The notes under the pieces: model-generated
Told to the model about the DNA's origin: nothing
What the model saw: only the letters and a program-made list of their open reading frames with translations
Database searches by the model: none
In this document: one piece after another, positions 62,130 through 64,000 of the stretch
Layout of the letters: each line of letters begins with the position of its first letter
How positions within the stretch are numbered: position 1 is the stretch's first letter
Origin: Undaria pinnatifida
Taxonomy: Eukaryota; Sar; Phaeophyceae; Laminariales; Alariaceae
NCBI GenBank assembly: GCA_012845835.1
Contig: JABAKD010000017.1
Coordinates: 1,510,001 to 1,574,000 of the forward strand
DNA: 64,000 nucleotides
Reading direction: 5' to 3'
Position numbers and translations under genes: made by a program

Positions 62130-63484
62130 GATGATGTTGATGTTGATGTTGATGTTTTTTTTTTCAGGCTACGGTTGGAGCTGGGAAGTGCTTGGAAGAA
62201 GGAGGCGACCCGTTACCCCACCTGTCTGCTTTGGATCCTCTCCTGGCCGAGCTGACGGAGCTCGAAGAAAGAGTGAAGAAGGCTCCCAAGGAAGAGGTCG
62301 AGGACGCAAGGTACGAGAGGCTTTTATCAAAACCTACAAGCTCCGCATTCGCGATGTGGTCGGCTGGAACAATCCCTGGGGCGTCACGAGATGAAGAGAG
62401 GCTCTTGAAAACTACAGAAGGGGGGGGGGGGATTCTTGTTGAAAACTAAGGAAAGAACAAGTAGCCGCCGCTCAAGTAACCGGGCGCGTGACATTGACCA
62501 GCCCGACAGATTTTGTTGTTTTCCCGAAAAACTGTGCCGTTTTTGTTTGTACCAAGGCATTTCACGGGTCGTTATCGGGCCCGCCGGTCGGAGGATCAGG
62601 TGGTAATTATTAATGCCGCGGGAATAGTCGGGTCGGATCTGGAGGTGTTGGAAATCTCACCGATCGGATCGGGTCCAATCTAGCCGGGTCAGGGTCAGGA
62701 GGTGGTCAAATATCCCGGGTCGGGCAGGGGTGACCCTGTTCGTGTCGATCCGACACGCGAGCCCTACCAGTTTATACTTGCTTCATGGTTTGTGCACGTA
62801 AGGGTACTCTGACGGAGGGGAGGGGGGGGGGGGGGTCTTAGTACGCAATGAGGTTAATCCAACCATAGTTAAGGAGTTGGGCAGTACCTAAAGGTATGTC
62901 TGGTTGTCCGGACCGCGTGGATGGTGCAAATCAGGATCTGTTTTTTTCGAGGCCGTTAAATTGGATAGGAGCTCATCCGTGGGATGTGTGAATGCCGTGT
63001 ACCTTCGTTTTTGCGCATATGTTACGAACGCAAGCGTTTTGGCAGGGCGGTCCGAACAGAGCTGAAGCACACACGATCTAGATCGTTCGCTCTTGCTCGT
63101 ATCAGGGATATATATCTGCCCCCCGAAGTATCTACGGCTGTTCGTGAATGAGGAATAGTCGGATGTGTCCTATGTGCGCACACGGCTGTTCCTCTGTTAC
63201 ATACGCACGCAAGGTGGACGGTTTACCTTCGTTGCACACGCGATGTTAGATATGTTTCTTTGGTGTCGGCGACGATAAGCGTTGTTGACGATAAGAGTTG
63301 TACCAGGGTATAACCTTTATTGCGCACGCGTGTTATCATTTGTTTTCCTTTGTTTCGCGTGTAAACGTTTTTTTTTTTTTCGCAGGGCGATCCGAACAGA
63401 GCTGAAGCACTTGCAGGAGGCGCCAGTGCTCCAGGCGATGGAGAAGGAGATGACCAGGACAGAGCCCGACACGGGGACCCTCAG
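6315..63484 (+). CDS. Myosin heavy chain, 22 exons, 3' incomplete
   Basis: This is an actin-based motor ATPase. The coding exons are 6315-6449, 29166-29284, 29682-29858, 30742-30934, 34871-35005, 36627-36815, 37398-37514, 38117-38194, 39288-39440, 41068-41201, 46993-47152, 48732-48919, 49647-49799, 53611-53709, 56032-56218, 57126-57335, 57830-57949, 59246-59356, 59805-59915, 61186-61287, 62168-62310 and 63386-63484. They join in one frame to about 1,037 codons. Residue positions by my count: SH3-like N-domain about 1-45, P-loop GESGAGKT 159-166, switch [10 protein letters not shown] 242-250, switch II DIFGFE 483-488, converter up to about 849, helical tail from 850 onward. The residue 16 positions before DAVAK is Asp, which satisfies the TEDS rule for a class that needs no heavy-chain phosphorylation at that site. 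No IQ motif is visible after the converter. All introns are GT-AG except intron 15 (GC-AG). The class was not assigned; it is probably a stramenopile-specific class. The last exon ends in phase 2, so more exons lie beyond the window. Confidence 0.95.
6492..6580 (-). mobile_element. TTAA-type MITE copy
   Basis: It begins TTAACCCCTTTAGAGCCCC and carries the GGGTTTCCAGTTGTA internal block shared with the intact copy at 25744-25832. The distal TTAA end is lost. Confidence 0.7.
8709..8935 (+). repeat. 68-bp tandem repeat, three units
   Basis: The phrase GTACCTAGGCCATGGAA recurs with CCATGG at 8777, 8845 and 8913, a strict 68-bp period. Between them lies a near-identical block with AATAATAGGAC and a T run. 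Single related copies lie at 38690-38860 (reverse) and 40195-40400. Confidence 0.85.
9185..9415. repeat. AGATCTAGATC-rich dispersed repeat
   Basis: It has clustered GATCTAGATC and GTATAGATC words with flanking phrases such as GTGTCCGACGTGT. Related copies are at 17905-18120, 19290-19410, 20275-20405, 25535-25650 and 54195-54345. No terminal structure is evident. Confidence 0.65.
10858..11045 (-). repeat. 180-bp dispersed repeat (rep-D), reverse copy
   Basis: It shares CATCACCCTGTTGACCCTG, GCCGAC...TATCCTT and GCAAAGATGAGTTTCGAC-like words with copies at 11650, 18970, 20819, 27235 and 43630. The ORFs it contains are not conserved between copies. Confidence 0.7.
11650..11825 (+). repeat. rep-D copy
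   Basis: This forward copy has GTCGAAACTCATCTTTGCAAG, then AAGGATATAGGTCGGCGACTC and GGGTCAACA.CACGGTGATG. It matches 27235-27425 almost throughout. No TIR, poly(A) or TSD was found. Confidence 0.7.
12678..13521. mobile_element. Non-autonomous hAT-like DNA transposon, 844 bp
   Basis: The ends are CAGGGTAGTCCTCGG (12678-12692) and its exact reverse complement (13507-13521). The 8-bp direct repeat GTATTTTA flanks it at 12670-12677 and 13522-13529. An 8-bp target duplication and CAGGG-type ends are typical of the hAT superfamily. The interior (12700-13005 and 13275-13460) is an array of GACGGTA/GGCGGTAC words. The middle (13020-13270) is A-rich and unrelated. No transposase domain is seen. Confidence 0.88.
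13918..14225 (-). mobile_element. tRNA-derived SINE, family 2
   Basis: Read on the minus strand, the head from 14225 begins TCGCCCCGGTGGTTTAGTGG (A-box-like) and has GAGTTCGATTCC (B-box-like) about 50 bases later. The body contains CGAGTCGACGAGG and TCGCGATAAAAATG. A short A run (T on +) near 13918 is the tail. Related to 18429-18752, 32172-32335 and 52169-52495. Confidence 0.8.
14295..14620 (+). mobile_element. Diverged family-1 SINE relative
   Basis: A B-box-like GGGCTCAAGTCTC is followed by GAGTGCATGC and GGGAGTTTTTCCTTGCG, and by a segment resembling the GCGGAAAACGCGAGAGC body of family 1. Strongly degraded; its ends are unclear. Confidence 0.4.
15394..15445. repeat. 16-bp perfect inverted repeat
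   Basis: CGGTGGCACTTTAGCC (15394-15409) and its exact reverse complement (15430-15445) are separated by 20 bases. It could be a fold-back element or MITE remnant; no target duplication was seen. Confidence 0.75.
17219..17525 (+). mobile_element. tRNA-derived SINE, family 1, with poly(A)
   Basis: The head GGTCGCCCCGGTGGCGTATC carries an A-box-like region. GAGTTCGAGCCCC is B-box-like. The body includes GACTTGCGGAAAACGCGAG, and it ends in about 21 A residues. Flanks AGTGTAATTATAAC and AGTGTGAGAATAAC match 11 of 14-15 bases and may be a decayed target duplication. It is complete from head to tail. Other copies: 19781-20092 and 51850-52150. Confidence 0.88.
18429..18752 (-). mobile_element. tRNA-derived SINE, family 2 variant
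   Basis: About 20 T residues at the left form the tail. The body (CGTCGACTCGCG, CATCGCGAGAGTAGTTCA, CAGACCCGGGGTCAC) matches 13918-14225. The head, reading from 18752 on the minus strand, is tRNA-like with GGGTTCAAATCTC as the B box but differs from the family 2 head. Confidence 0.75.
18970..19155 (+). repeat. rep-D copy
   Basis: This forward copy has TTCGTCGAAGCTCATCTTTG and ATTAAGGATATAGGTTGGCG. It is preceded at 18760-18900 by another dispersed segment (GGCACGGACA, GTGAAGAAC) that also precedes copies near 21300 and 26880. Confidence 0.7.
19610..19652 (+). repeat. Interstitial telomere-like tract
   Basis: Five to six TTAGGG/TATAGGG words lie in a row. Similar short tracts are at 33030-33058 and 39452-39470, with degenerate ones at 14750-14820, 48940-49160 and 63670-63710. 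Confidence 0.7.
19781..20092 (-). mobile_element. tRNA-derived SINE, family 1
   Basis: It has 26 T residues at 19781-19806 (poly(A) on minus) and a body and head matching 17219-17525. GGATTCGAACTCACG on the plus strand is the reverse of a canonical B box. Few differences from the 17219 copy suggest recent activity of the family. Confidence 0.88.
20819..20985 (-). repeat. rep-D copy, reverse
   Basis: It shares CATCACCCTGTTGACCCTG, GTCGCCGACCTATATCCTTA and GATGAGTTTCGACAAAATC with the copy at 43630-43810, with very few differences. Confidence 0.7.
21914..22205. mobile_element. Cluster of TTAA-type MITE copies with 44-bp palindrome
   Basis: Four partial or full copies of the MITE stand in both orientations. 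The first two form a perfect inverted repeat: arms 21958-22001 and 22011-22054 (44 bp each), spacer 9 bases. A further copy starts with TTAA at 22123. The downstream segment to about 22350 is related to the 107-bp tandem units at 60810-61075. Confidence 0.8.
22805..23318. repeat. Minisatellite of TGCTAGC/GATGCTCG units, split by SINE-3
   Basis: Units of about 54-60 bp contain CATGCTAGCATGATGCTCG and ATTCTACTCGAATTATG. About five units lie left of the insertion; the array resumes at 23281. The insertion is listed separately. Confidence 0.8.
23080..23280 (-). mobile_element. SINE-3 retroposon, full, with 13-bp target duplication
   Basis: A 201-bp insertion read on the minus strand starts AGCTTGCGCTGCCGGGG and ends CCGCCGGAGGATAG plus an A run. 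TGATCCTGATTTT stands at both 23067-23079 and 23281-23293. Removing one copy with the insert restores the minisatellite unit. This defines the element ends. Related copies: 1715-1872, 35457-35670 and 47378-47606. No clear tRNA-type B box. Confidence 0.88.
23980..24610. repeat. Degenerate minisatellite, TTCCACGGTA words
   Basis: Words such as TTCCACGGTATGA, TATTCCGCATCATGATGGG and ATTCCAGGGCA recur every 30-45 bp over 600 bp. Strongly diverged, so period and copy number are approximate. The CGGTA core recalls the interior of the hAT-like element at 12678-13521. Confidence 0.6.
25246..25405. repeat. (GACCC)n satellite
   Basis: About 32 pentamer units of GACCC with GATCC variants. TTTGAAAGCCTCC flanks it on both sides (25233 and 25417). 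All reading frames are open here, giving false Val-Gly-Ser-Arg proteins. Confidence 0.9.
25744..25832 (+). mobile_element. Intact TTAA-type MITE, 89 bp
   Basis: It runs from TTAACGCCTTTA to TAAAGGGGTTAA, so the ends are inverted repeats and both include TTAA, the target duplicated by piggyBac-type transposases. The interior holds ACTGGAAACCCTTTTTGGGG. At least ten other copies lie in the window (47, 286, 6492, 21914-22205, 35717, 42858, 44230, 44578, 60724). Superfamily assignment rests on TTAA only. Confidence 0.8.
25928..25972. repeat. (TATG)n microsatellite
   Basis: About eleven tetranucleotide units. Confidence 0.9.
27235..27425 (+). repeat. rep-D copy
   Basis: This is the best-preserved forward copy: GTGAGATCGAATATTTTGTC, AGGATATAGGTCGGCGACTC, GGGTCAACAGGGTGATGTTA. 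It is followed by an imperfect 48-bp duplication at 27590-27660 (TTTGCGAAGAGCAATACACG twice). Confidence 0.7.
29166..29284 (+). CDS. Myosin exon 2: start of motor domain
   Basis: The acceptor is TTTTCTCAG and the donor AG/GTTAGC. It encodes the family signature G(V)EDMVKMDIL followed by GSVLHNLR, the start of every myosin head. It ends in phase 2, and the split Arg codon is completed by exon 3. Confidence 0.93.
29488..29645 (+). repeat. Dispersed repeat copied at 41705-41885
   Basis: GCGACTCGCCGAACACCTCA, CGGCGCTTCGCGCTTG and GCATTGTAGGTATGAGAGGG match the reverse complement of 41705-41885. It ends about 40 bases before the exon 3 acceptor. Confidence 0.75.
29682..29858 (+). CDS. Myosin exon 3: motor, INPY segment
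   Basis: It completes [10 protein letters not shown] and then reads through SILAAINPY, matching the conserved RY..D.IYT..G.ILVAINP block of myosin heads. It ends in [11 protein letters not shown] with a phase 2 donor AG/GTTTGG. The acceptor GAAG/G is preceded by a C/T tract. The sequence just upstream (29488-29645) is a copy of a dispersed repeat. Confidence 0.95.
29875..30440. repeat. GGT/TGG-rich intron 3 sequence
   Basis: Extended impure (GGT)n/(GTT)n, with a run of G at 30141-30154. Long open frames on both strands reflect composition only. Confidence 0.85.
30742..30934 (+). CDS. Myosin exon 4: P-loop
   Basis: It carries the nucleotide-binding P-loop [12 protein letters not shown]. This is followed by KYLLSYL and a loop-1 region rich in charged residues and glycine. 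The acceptor is CGTCAG. The exon ends in phase 0 at CGG/GTACGG. The P-loop matches the myosin consensus exactly. Confidence 0.97.
32172..32335 (+). mobile_element. SINE family 2 body fragment
   Basis: It matches the minus strand of 13918-14225 through CGCGTCGACGAGG, CCCGCGATGAAA and CCGGATCTGAGTTGCGTCT. The tRNA-like head is not clear. An A-rich tail follows at 32335-32345. Confidence 0.65.
33294..33324. repeat. Perfect 14-bp hairpin
   Basis: TGTCCGCCGACCGG, an AAA loop, then the exact reverse complement. High GC gives a stable stem. It lies in intron 4 with no obvious terminator or exon role. Confidence 0.8.
33570..34830. repeat. C-rich strand-asymmetric tract in intron 4
   Basis: About 1.2 kb with C far above G on the + strand, including runs of C (33579, 34003, 34783) and (CCCT)n at 34480-34640. 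Pro/Ser-rich (+) and Gly-rich (-) open frames up to 233 codons come from this bias and show no domain. Confidence 0.8.
34871..35005 (+). CDS. Myosin exon 5: switch I
   Basis: The 45 codons are phase 0 at both ends. The exon holds [16 protein letters not shown] followed by [12 protein letters not shown], the switch I loop that contacts ATP gamma-phosphate and Mg. The acceptor GACGTTAG lies after a long poly(C)/poly(T) stretch. The donor is CAG/GTGGGT. Confidence 0.97.
35457..35670 (+). mobile_element. SINE-3 retroposon
   Basis: It starts TAGCTTGCGCTGCCGGAG and ends CCCATCCGTCGGAGGAT plus an A-rich tail. It contains a short duplicated CGCTAT and the CACGCCAGCTAGCG core. Located in intron 5. 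Confidence 0.8.
36475..36602. repeat. (ACT/TGC)n triplet microsatellite
   Basis: An impure trinucleotide tract directly before the exon 6 acceptor. Confidence 0.9.
36627..36815 (+). CDS. Myosin exon 6: motor upper 50K
   Basis: The 63 codons are phase 0 at both ends. The exon contains [13 protein letters not shown] and [14 protein letters not shown], the conserved helix and strand after switch I. The acceptor GTGCAG follows a (ACT)n/(TAC)n microsatellite. The donor is TTG/GTGCGC. Confidence 0.97.
37106..37145 (+). pseudogene. Exon 7 5'-edge relic
   Basis: After TTTTTAG come 40 bases matching the first part of exon 7 (GTGGAGATCGACACCATGGA), then CAG/GTTAGA. It thus keeps both an acceptor and a donor-like site. 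Inclusion would shift the frame. Confidence 0.8.
37155..37375. repeat. (CCCCT)n / (CCCTG)n tract
   Basis: A near-pure pyrimidine pentamer repeat between the exon 7 relic and exon 7. It could serve as a very long polypyrimidine tract. Confidence 0.85.
37398..37514 (+). CDS. Myosin exon 7: DDAEGF segment
   Basis: The 39 codons are phase 0 at both ends. The exon encodes [20 protein letters not shown] and ends EGVFR, corresponding to the G(V/I)DDAEEF...I.R block. The acceptor is GATTAG and the donor AGG/GTGAGA. A 40-nt decayed copy of its first part lies upstream at 37106-37145. Confidence 0.94.
37675..37905. repeat. (AACGA)n satellite
   Basis: About 40 impure pentamers in intron 7. Open frames rich in Phe-Arg-Ser on the minus strand are artefacts. 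Confidence 0.9.
38117..38194 (+). CDS. Myosin exon 8: [10 protein letters not shown] helix
   Basis: The 26 codons are phase 0 at both ends. It continues EGVFR with [13 protein letters not shown], the standard (I/V)(I/V)A.ILHLGN block of myosin heads. The acceptor is CTCGCAG and the donor AAG/GTATTG. Confidence 0.95.
38205..38420. repeat. (GTTGGT)n-rich intron 8 sequence
   Basis: Impure hexamer GTTGGT/GTTGGC directly after the exon 8 donor. Confidence 0.85.
39288..39440 (+). CDS. Myosin exon 9: cardiomyopathy loop, TEDS site
   Basis: The 51 codons are phase 0 at both ends. The exon encodes [20 protein letters not shown] and then a Gly/Ser-rich turn leading to [12 protein letters not shown]. 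The Asp in SSDF lies 16 residues before DAVAK in exon 10, the TEDS position. The acceptor ATCTCAG follows a run of about 28 C residues. Confidence 0.93.
39490..39655. repeat. Intron 9 minisatellite, ACACTAAAACC type
   Basis: Three units of about 60 bp contain CCTTGACGGACAGCCGTCAA and AACTCTACACTAAAACCAGT. Its words recur in the arrays at 45800-46945 and 53710-54030. Confidence 0.8.
41068..41201 (+). CDS. Myosin exon 10: DAVAKALY helix
   Basis: It encodes [20 protein letters not shown] and IN, matching the very conserved RDALAKAIY..LFDWLV..IN block. It ends in phase 2 at AAC AG/GTTTGC. The acceptor is GTTACAG after a T-rich tract. Confidence 0.97.
41705..41885 (-). repeat. Reverse copy of the 29488 repeat
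   Basis: GCAAGCGCGAAGCG-like and CCGTGAGGTGTTTGG words match the minus strand of 29488-29645. Ends undefined. Confidence 0.7.
43630..43810 (-). repeat. rep-D copy, reverse
   Basis: Close match to 20819-20985, with the same word order. Confidence 0.7.
43975..44665 (+). repeat. Tandem duplication, about 340-bp unit, two copies
   Basis: The unit from about 43980 to 44310 recurs at 44312-44665: ATATCGGGATATTATATCG, GTTTCGATATCCCGAAAAAT, ACGCCGAACGCGCT. Each unit ends in a reverse TTAA-type MITE fragment. The ATATCG words form an imperfect inverted repeat. Confidence 0.8.
45161..45800 (+). pseudogene. Array of six exon 11 5'-edge relics
   Basis: Copies begin near 45161, 45257, 45379, 45494, 45608 and 45740, period about 115-130 bp. 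Four have a T-rich tract and CAG before the exon-like part. Each resembles the switch II start of exon 11; GAGGCGTTCGGCACTAAC is nearly intact in copies 1 and 4. All are out of frame or degenerate. The true exon lies 1.2 kb further on. Confidence 0.8.
45800..46945. repeat. Intron 10 minisatellite, about ten units of 110-130 bp
   Basis: The core GCCGTCTCCTGACACACG, CCAGCGGTCAAGGGTGT, then CGTTCCACACTAAAACCTAG and GCCGTCAGT recurs throughout. Two units (46517 and 46735) carry a 7-bp CCTGGTA insertion absent from their siblings. Confidence 0.9.
46993..47152 (+). CDS. Myosin exon 11: switch II / relay helix
   Basis: It encodes [20 protein letters not shown] and then [19 protein letters not shown], the switch II and relay region. 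It ends in phase 0 at GLSK/GTACAA. The acceptor TTCTTCAG follows a T tract. Its 5' edge is present in six decayed tandem copies at 45161-45800, and its 3' edge is copied at 48438-48481. Confidence 0.97.
47378..47606 (+). mobile_element. SINE-3 retroposon
   Basis: It carries GCAATGGGGACCGCCGGTG, CACGCCAGCTATTAATAGCG and CTCCATCCGCTGGAGGATA followed by an A-rich end. Located in intron 11. Diverged from the 23080 copy. Confidence 0.75.
48438..48481 (+). pseudogene. Exon 11 3'-edge relic with donor
   Basis: It matches the last 44 bases of exon 11 and encodes [13 protein letters not shown] in an open frame against [13 protein letters not shown]. It is followed by AAG/GTAGTT. Two differences are synonymous, and the donor is kept. 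Confidence 0.85.
48732..48919 (+). CDS. Myosin exon 12: lower 50K
   Basis: It encodes [15 protein letters not shown] followed by [13 protein letters not shown], matching the F.DN..C..LIE.KP.GIL.LLDEE block. It ends in phase 2 at CCA AG/GTGAGC. The acceptor is TTTTTTTCAG. A decayed copy of its last 50 bp lies in the next intron at 49171-49222. Confidence 0.95.
48940..49160. repeat. Degenerate GGGTTNGG tract
   Basis: G/T-rich words such as GGGTTGGGTTGGG and GGGTTAGG follow the exon 12 donor. Telomere-like but impure. Confidence 0.6.
49171..49222 (+). pseudogene. Exon 12 3'-edge relic
   Basis: GGCTGACCGCCACAATCAGG and CCTACCGCTTCACTGCGCA align without gaps to the last 50 bases of exon 12. About 70 percent identity by eye. 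The donor is lost. Confidence 0.7.
49647..49799 (+). CDS. Myosin exon 13: [13 protein letters not shown] segment
   Basis: It encodes [20 protein letters not shown] and [18 protein letters not shown], matching F.I.HYAG.V.Y....F..KN.D.V....... of the actin-binding lower 50K. It begins and ends in phase 2. The acceptor is TTCGCAG and the donor AG/GTTGGT. Confidence 0.96.
50568..50624 (+). tRNA. tRNA-like sequence, likely SINE head or decayed tRNA
   Basis: GAAGTC and GACTTC could pair as an acceptor stem. GTGAG TTCGATT CTCAC is a perfect T-arm with a B box. AGTGGTTAGTGCTA looks like a D-arm. The whole is only about 57 bases and lacks an anticodon arm, so it is not a functional tRNA. A diverged partner lies near 50268-50330. 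Confidence 0.35.
51850..52150 (-). mobile_element. tRNA-derived SINE, family 1
   Basis: It matches 19781-20092 from GGCAGCTTCTGGACA to GCCACCGGGGC. The reverse B box GGATTCGAACTCACG is kept. The tail is only T-rich. It stands head to head with the family 2 SINE at 52169. Confidence 0.85.
52169..52495 (+). mobile_element. tRNA-derived SINE, family 2
   Basis: The head GGTCGCCCCGTGTGGTCTAG is followed by GTTGGTCCTTGAGTT (B box decayed), then the body GCGTGGGTAGGTACAATCGA and TCTCGCGATGAAAATC. Nearly full length; intron 13. Confidence 0.8.
53611..53709 (+). CDS. Myosin exon 14: loop 2 start
   Basis: It encodes [14 protein letters not shown] followed by a Gly-, Arg- and Lys-rich stretch ([10 protein letters not shown]). 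This is the basic surface loop 2 that meets actin. Phase 2 at both ends. The acceptor is AATAAAG and the donor ACAG/GTAACT. Loop 2 is poorly conserved, so support comes from phase, position and the RFVANLL lead. Confidence 0.88.
53712..54030. repeat. Intron 14 minisatellite, ACACTAAAACCAGTA type
   Basis: About four units of 70-75 bp contain CTTGACTGACTGCGATGTGA and CATACACTAAAACCAGTATA. It starts right after the exon 14 donor. Confidence 0.8.
54915..55135. repeat. GATCTAGATCGTGATCT minisatellite
   Basis: About eight units of 22-28 bp with the palindromic word GATCTAGATC. Same word set as the dispersed AGATCT repeat at 9185. Confidence 0.85.
56032..56218 (+). CDS. Myosin exon 15: SH1/KPNE region with GC donor
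   Basis: It encodes [20 protein letters not shown] and [17 protein letters not shown]. This matches ..F...L..LM..L..T.PH.IRCIKPN, a hallmark of myosin motors. The acceptor is TGTCAG. The only junction that joins correctly to exon 16 uses TTCCAG/GCAAGA, a GC donor. Reading through the donor reaches a stop within about 12 codons. Confidence 0.95.
56270..56515. repeat. (GGGT)n satellite in GC-AG intron 15
   Basis: A near-pure tetramer for about 110 bp, then impure GTTTGTGGGT variants. A potential G-quadruplex former. It starts about 50 bases after the GC donor. Confidence 0.9.
57126..57335 (+). CDS. Myosin exon 16: SH helix to converter
   Basis: The 70 codons are phase 0 at both ends. [20 protein letters not shown] replaces the usual V.QQLRY.GVLE.V.I block, then [18 protein letters not shown] matches R.G(F/Y)..R.....F..RY. 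The second half is a Gly/Glu-rich converter insertion. The acceptor CCAACAG follows poly(C). Confidence 0.95.
57830..57949 (+). CDS. Myosin exon 17: converter end
   Basis: The 40 codons are phase 0 at both ends. The exon encodes [15 protein letters not shown] and [13 protein letters not shown], matching the (Y/F).(L/I)G.TKVFLR.G....LE..R end of the motor. The acceptor is GTGGTCAG and the donor CAC/GTGAGT. Confidence 0.96.
59040..59090 (+). pseudogene. Exon 18 5'-edge relic
   Basis: GGCTGGGAGGATGCTAGCAG and CCGCCATCGCAGACCGATCGA match the start of exon 18 with few changes, about 205 bp upstream of it. The preceding CATGTTTTGATG is also shared, so intron and exon edge were duplicated together. 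Confidence 0.85.
59246..59356 (+). CDS. Myosin exon 18: helical tail
   Basis: The 37 codons are phase 0 at both ends. The exon encodes a charged helix ([19 protein letters not shown], then [16 protein letters not shown]). No IQ consensus (IQ...RG...R) is present where the light-chain-binding neck would start. The acceptor is TTGTTAG and the donor CAG/GTGCGG. A decayed copy of its beginning lies at 59040-59090. Confidence 0.9.
59407..59700. repeat. (TTG)n then (GGT)n microsatellites in intron 18
   Basis: (GTT)n at 59407-59475, ATGTTG variants to 59540, then (GGT)n at 59610-59690. Confidence 0.9.
59805..59915 (+). CDS. Myosin exon 19: helical tail
   Basis: The 37 codons are phase 0 at both ends, the same length as exon 18. 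The exon encodes [20 protein letters not shown] and [17 protein letters not shown]. The A...D...L..AI spacing resembles exon 18, suggesting helical repeats of about 47 residues. The acceptor is CGATAG and the donor CAG/GTATTG. Confidence 0.92.
60436..60591 (+). repeat. 54-bp tandem repeat, three units
   Basis: TGGTGTCCACTTTTTTGTGC and GGCACAATCTATGTGCAAAT recur. The first two units are identical, the third has five or so changes. Confidence 0.9.
60724..60805 (+). mobile_element. TTAA-type MITE copy
   Basis: TTAACGCCTTTACAACTGG and ACTTGAACTTTGTATAGG match the intact copy at 25744. The right end is decayed. Confidence 0.75.
60810..61075 (+). repeat. About 107-bp tandem repeat, 2.5 units
   Basis: TCGGCATGTCCCGCCATACT, AGCCATAC and TTTTCGCGACAGAT recur. 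A single related copy is at 22210-22345. Confidence 0.8.
61186..61287 (+). CDS. Myosin exon 20: helical tail
   Basis: The 34 codons are phase 0 at both ends. The exon encodes [19 protein letters not shown] followed by [29 protein letters not shown] aligns with [14 protein letters not shown] across exons 18-19, supporting the repeat idea. The acceptor is GAATCAG, with a weak pyrimidine tract; the donor is AAG/GTGAGC. Confidence 0.88.
61995..62155. repeat. (TTG)n microsatellite before exon 21
   Basis: About 45 GTT/GTC triplets, ending a few bases before the T tract and acceptor of exon 21. Confidence 0.92.
62168..62310 (+). CDS. Myosin exon 21: tail
   Basis: The 47 codons plus two bases begin in phase 0 and end in phase 2. 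The exon encodes a linker ([17 protein letters not shown]) and an acidic-basic helix ([19 protein letters not shown]). The acceptor TTTTTTCAG directly follows a (TTG)n microsatellite. The donor is GCAAG/GTACGA. Confidence 0.9.
63046..63070 (+). pseudogene. Exon 22 5'-edge relic
   Basis: After GGCAG come 25 bases matching the start of exon 22 with one change. The match stops abruptly. It lies 340 bp upstream of the true exon; upstream intron words are shared too. Confidence 0.8.
63386..63484 (+). CDS. Myosin exon 22: tail, last exon in window
   Basis: It encodes [19 protein letters not shown] and [15 protein letters not shown], a charged helix. It starts and ends in phase 2 with donor CAG/GTGAGT, so the gene continues past the window. 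The acceptor is TTTCGCAG. A 25-bp near-identical copy of its first bases lies at 63046-63070. Confidence 0.88.
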
Positions 63485-64000
63485 GTGAGTGAACAACTGC
63501 TGCAGTAGCCTGCCTTTACGAGGCGTCTGGATTATTGTCTACTGTAGGATACAGTATGGCAATCGGGGAATATCAATATTTTGATATATGAGTTTTGGTG
63601 CGGCCGACAAAATTGTCGACAATTAAAAGAAAGCGTCATTTCTTTTCCTGACAAAGTTTTATGAGTTGGGTTGGGGTTGGTGGTTGGGGTTAGGGTTGGG
63701 TCTAGGGCATTATAGTGTTTTGGGCAGTTCTCGATATTTTCCTTTTCATTATACTGGAAGCACACGTGGGCCAAACCAGCTTTCCCGATTTCCACACTTT
63801 TATCCTATATATTAATCCAGCGGTGCGGTAAATGCGGCTCAACTGCTGATTTAACATTTTTCAAGTTTGTCGCGCTTTCACCGCTGAAACGTTGTCGTAC
63901 TCTAATTCCATGCATGGTTGTACCAAAGCATGGGTGCGGTGCGGACGAATCCTTTTGTGGGATTGTGACGCGTTGTGCTACGACAAAGACAGCACTTTCG

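Overview
This window is eukaryotic nuclear DNA. It carries one large, intron-rich protein-coding gene embedded in repeat-dense DNA. The gene is a myosin heavy chain on the + strand. I could assemble 22 coding exons, from the ATG at 6315 to a donor at 63484. Every junction is phase-consistent, giving about 1,037 codons, and the gene runs off the right edge. Large introns, GC-rich exons, T- and GT-rich introns, TTAGGG-like tracts and a divergent myosin with a non-standard tail suggest a large-genome stramenopile alga, most plausibly a brown alga. This placement is inference from gene style; no marker gene is present.

Layout. 1-6314: no recognisable coding gene; tandem repeats, SINE and MITE fragments, then a CAG/AGC microsatellite tract just before the start codon. 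6315-6449: exon 1 (N-terminal SH3-like domain). 6450-29165: a 22.7 kb first intron made almost wholly of repeats: tRNA-derived SINEs of two related families, a third poly(A) retroposon with a clean 13-bp target duplication, TTAA-flanked MITEs, a non-autonomous hAT-like element with 15-bp terminal inverted repeats and an 8-bp target duplication, several minisatellites, and a dispersed roughly 180-bp repeat. 29166-57949: exons 2-17, the motor domain (P-loop, switch I, switch II, TEDS site, actin-binding region, converter). 59246-63484: exons 18-22, a charged helical tail that starts directly after the converter with no recognisable IQ motif.

Two patterns look most novel. (1) The 9-bp near-palindrome TACCWGGTA occurs at 17 places by my reading, against about 0.5 expected. 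Inside one minisatellite, comparison of sibling units shows it is a 7-bp insertion at a TA dinucleotide, TA becoming TA-CCTGG-TA, like the excision scar of a TA-targeting transposon. (2) Introns repeatedly hold partial copies of the adjacent exon boundary (37106, 45161-45800 in six copies, 48438, 49171, 59040, 63046). They look like local segmental duplications of splice-site plus exon edge. No complete transposase, reverse transcriptase, tRNA, rRNA or CRISPR array was found.
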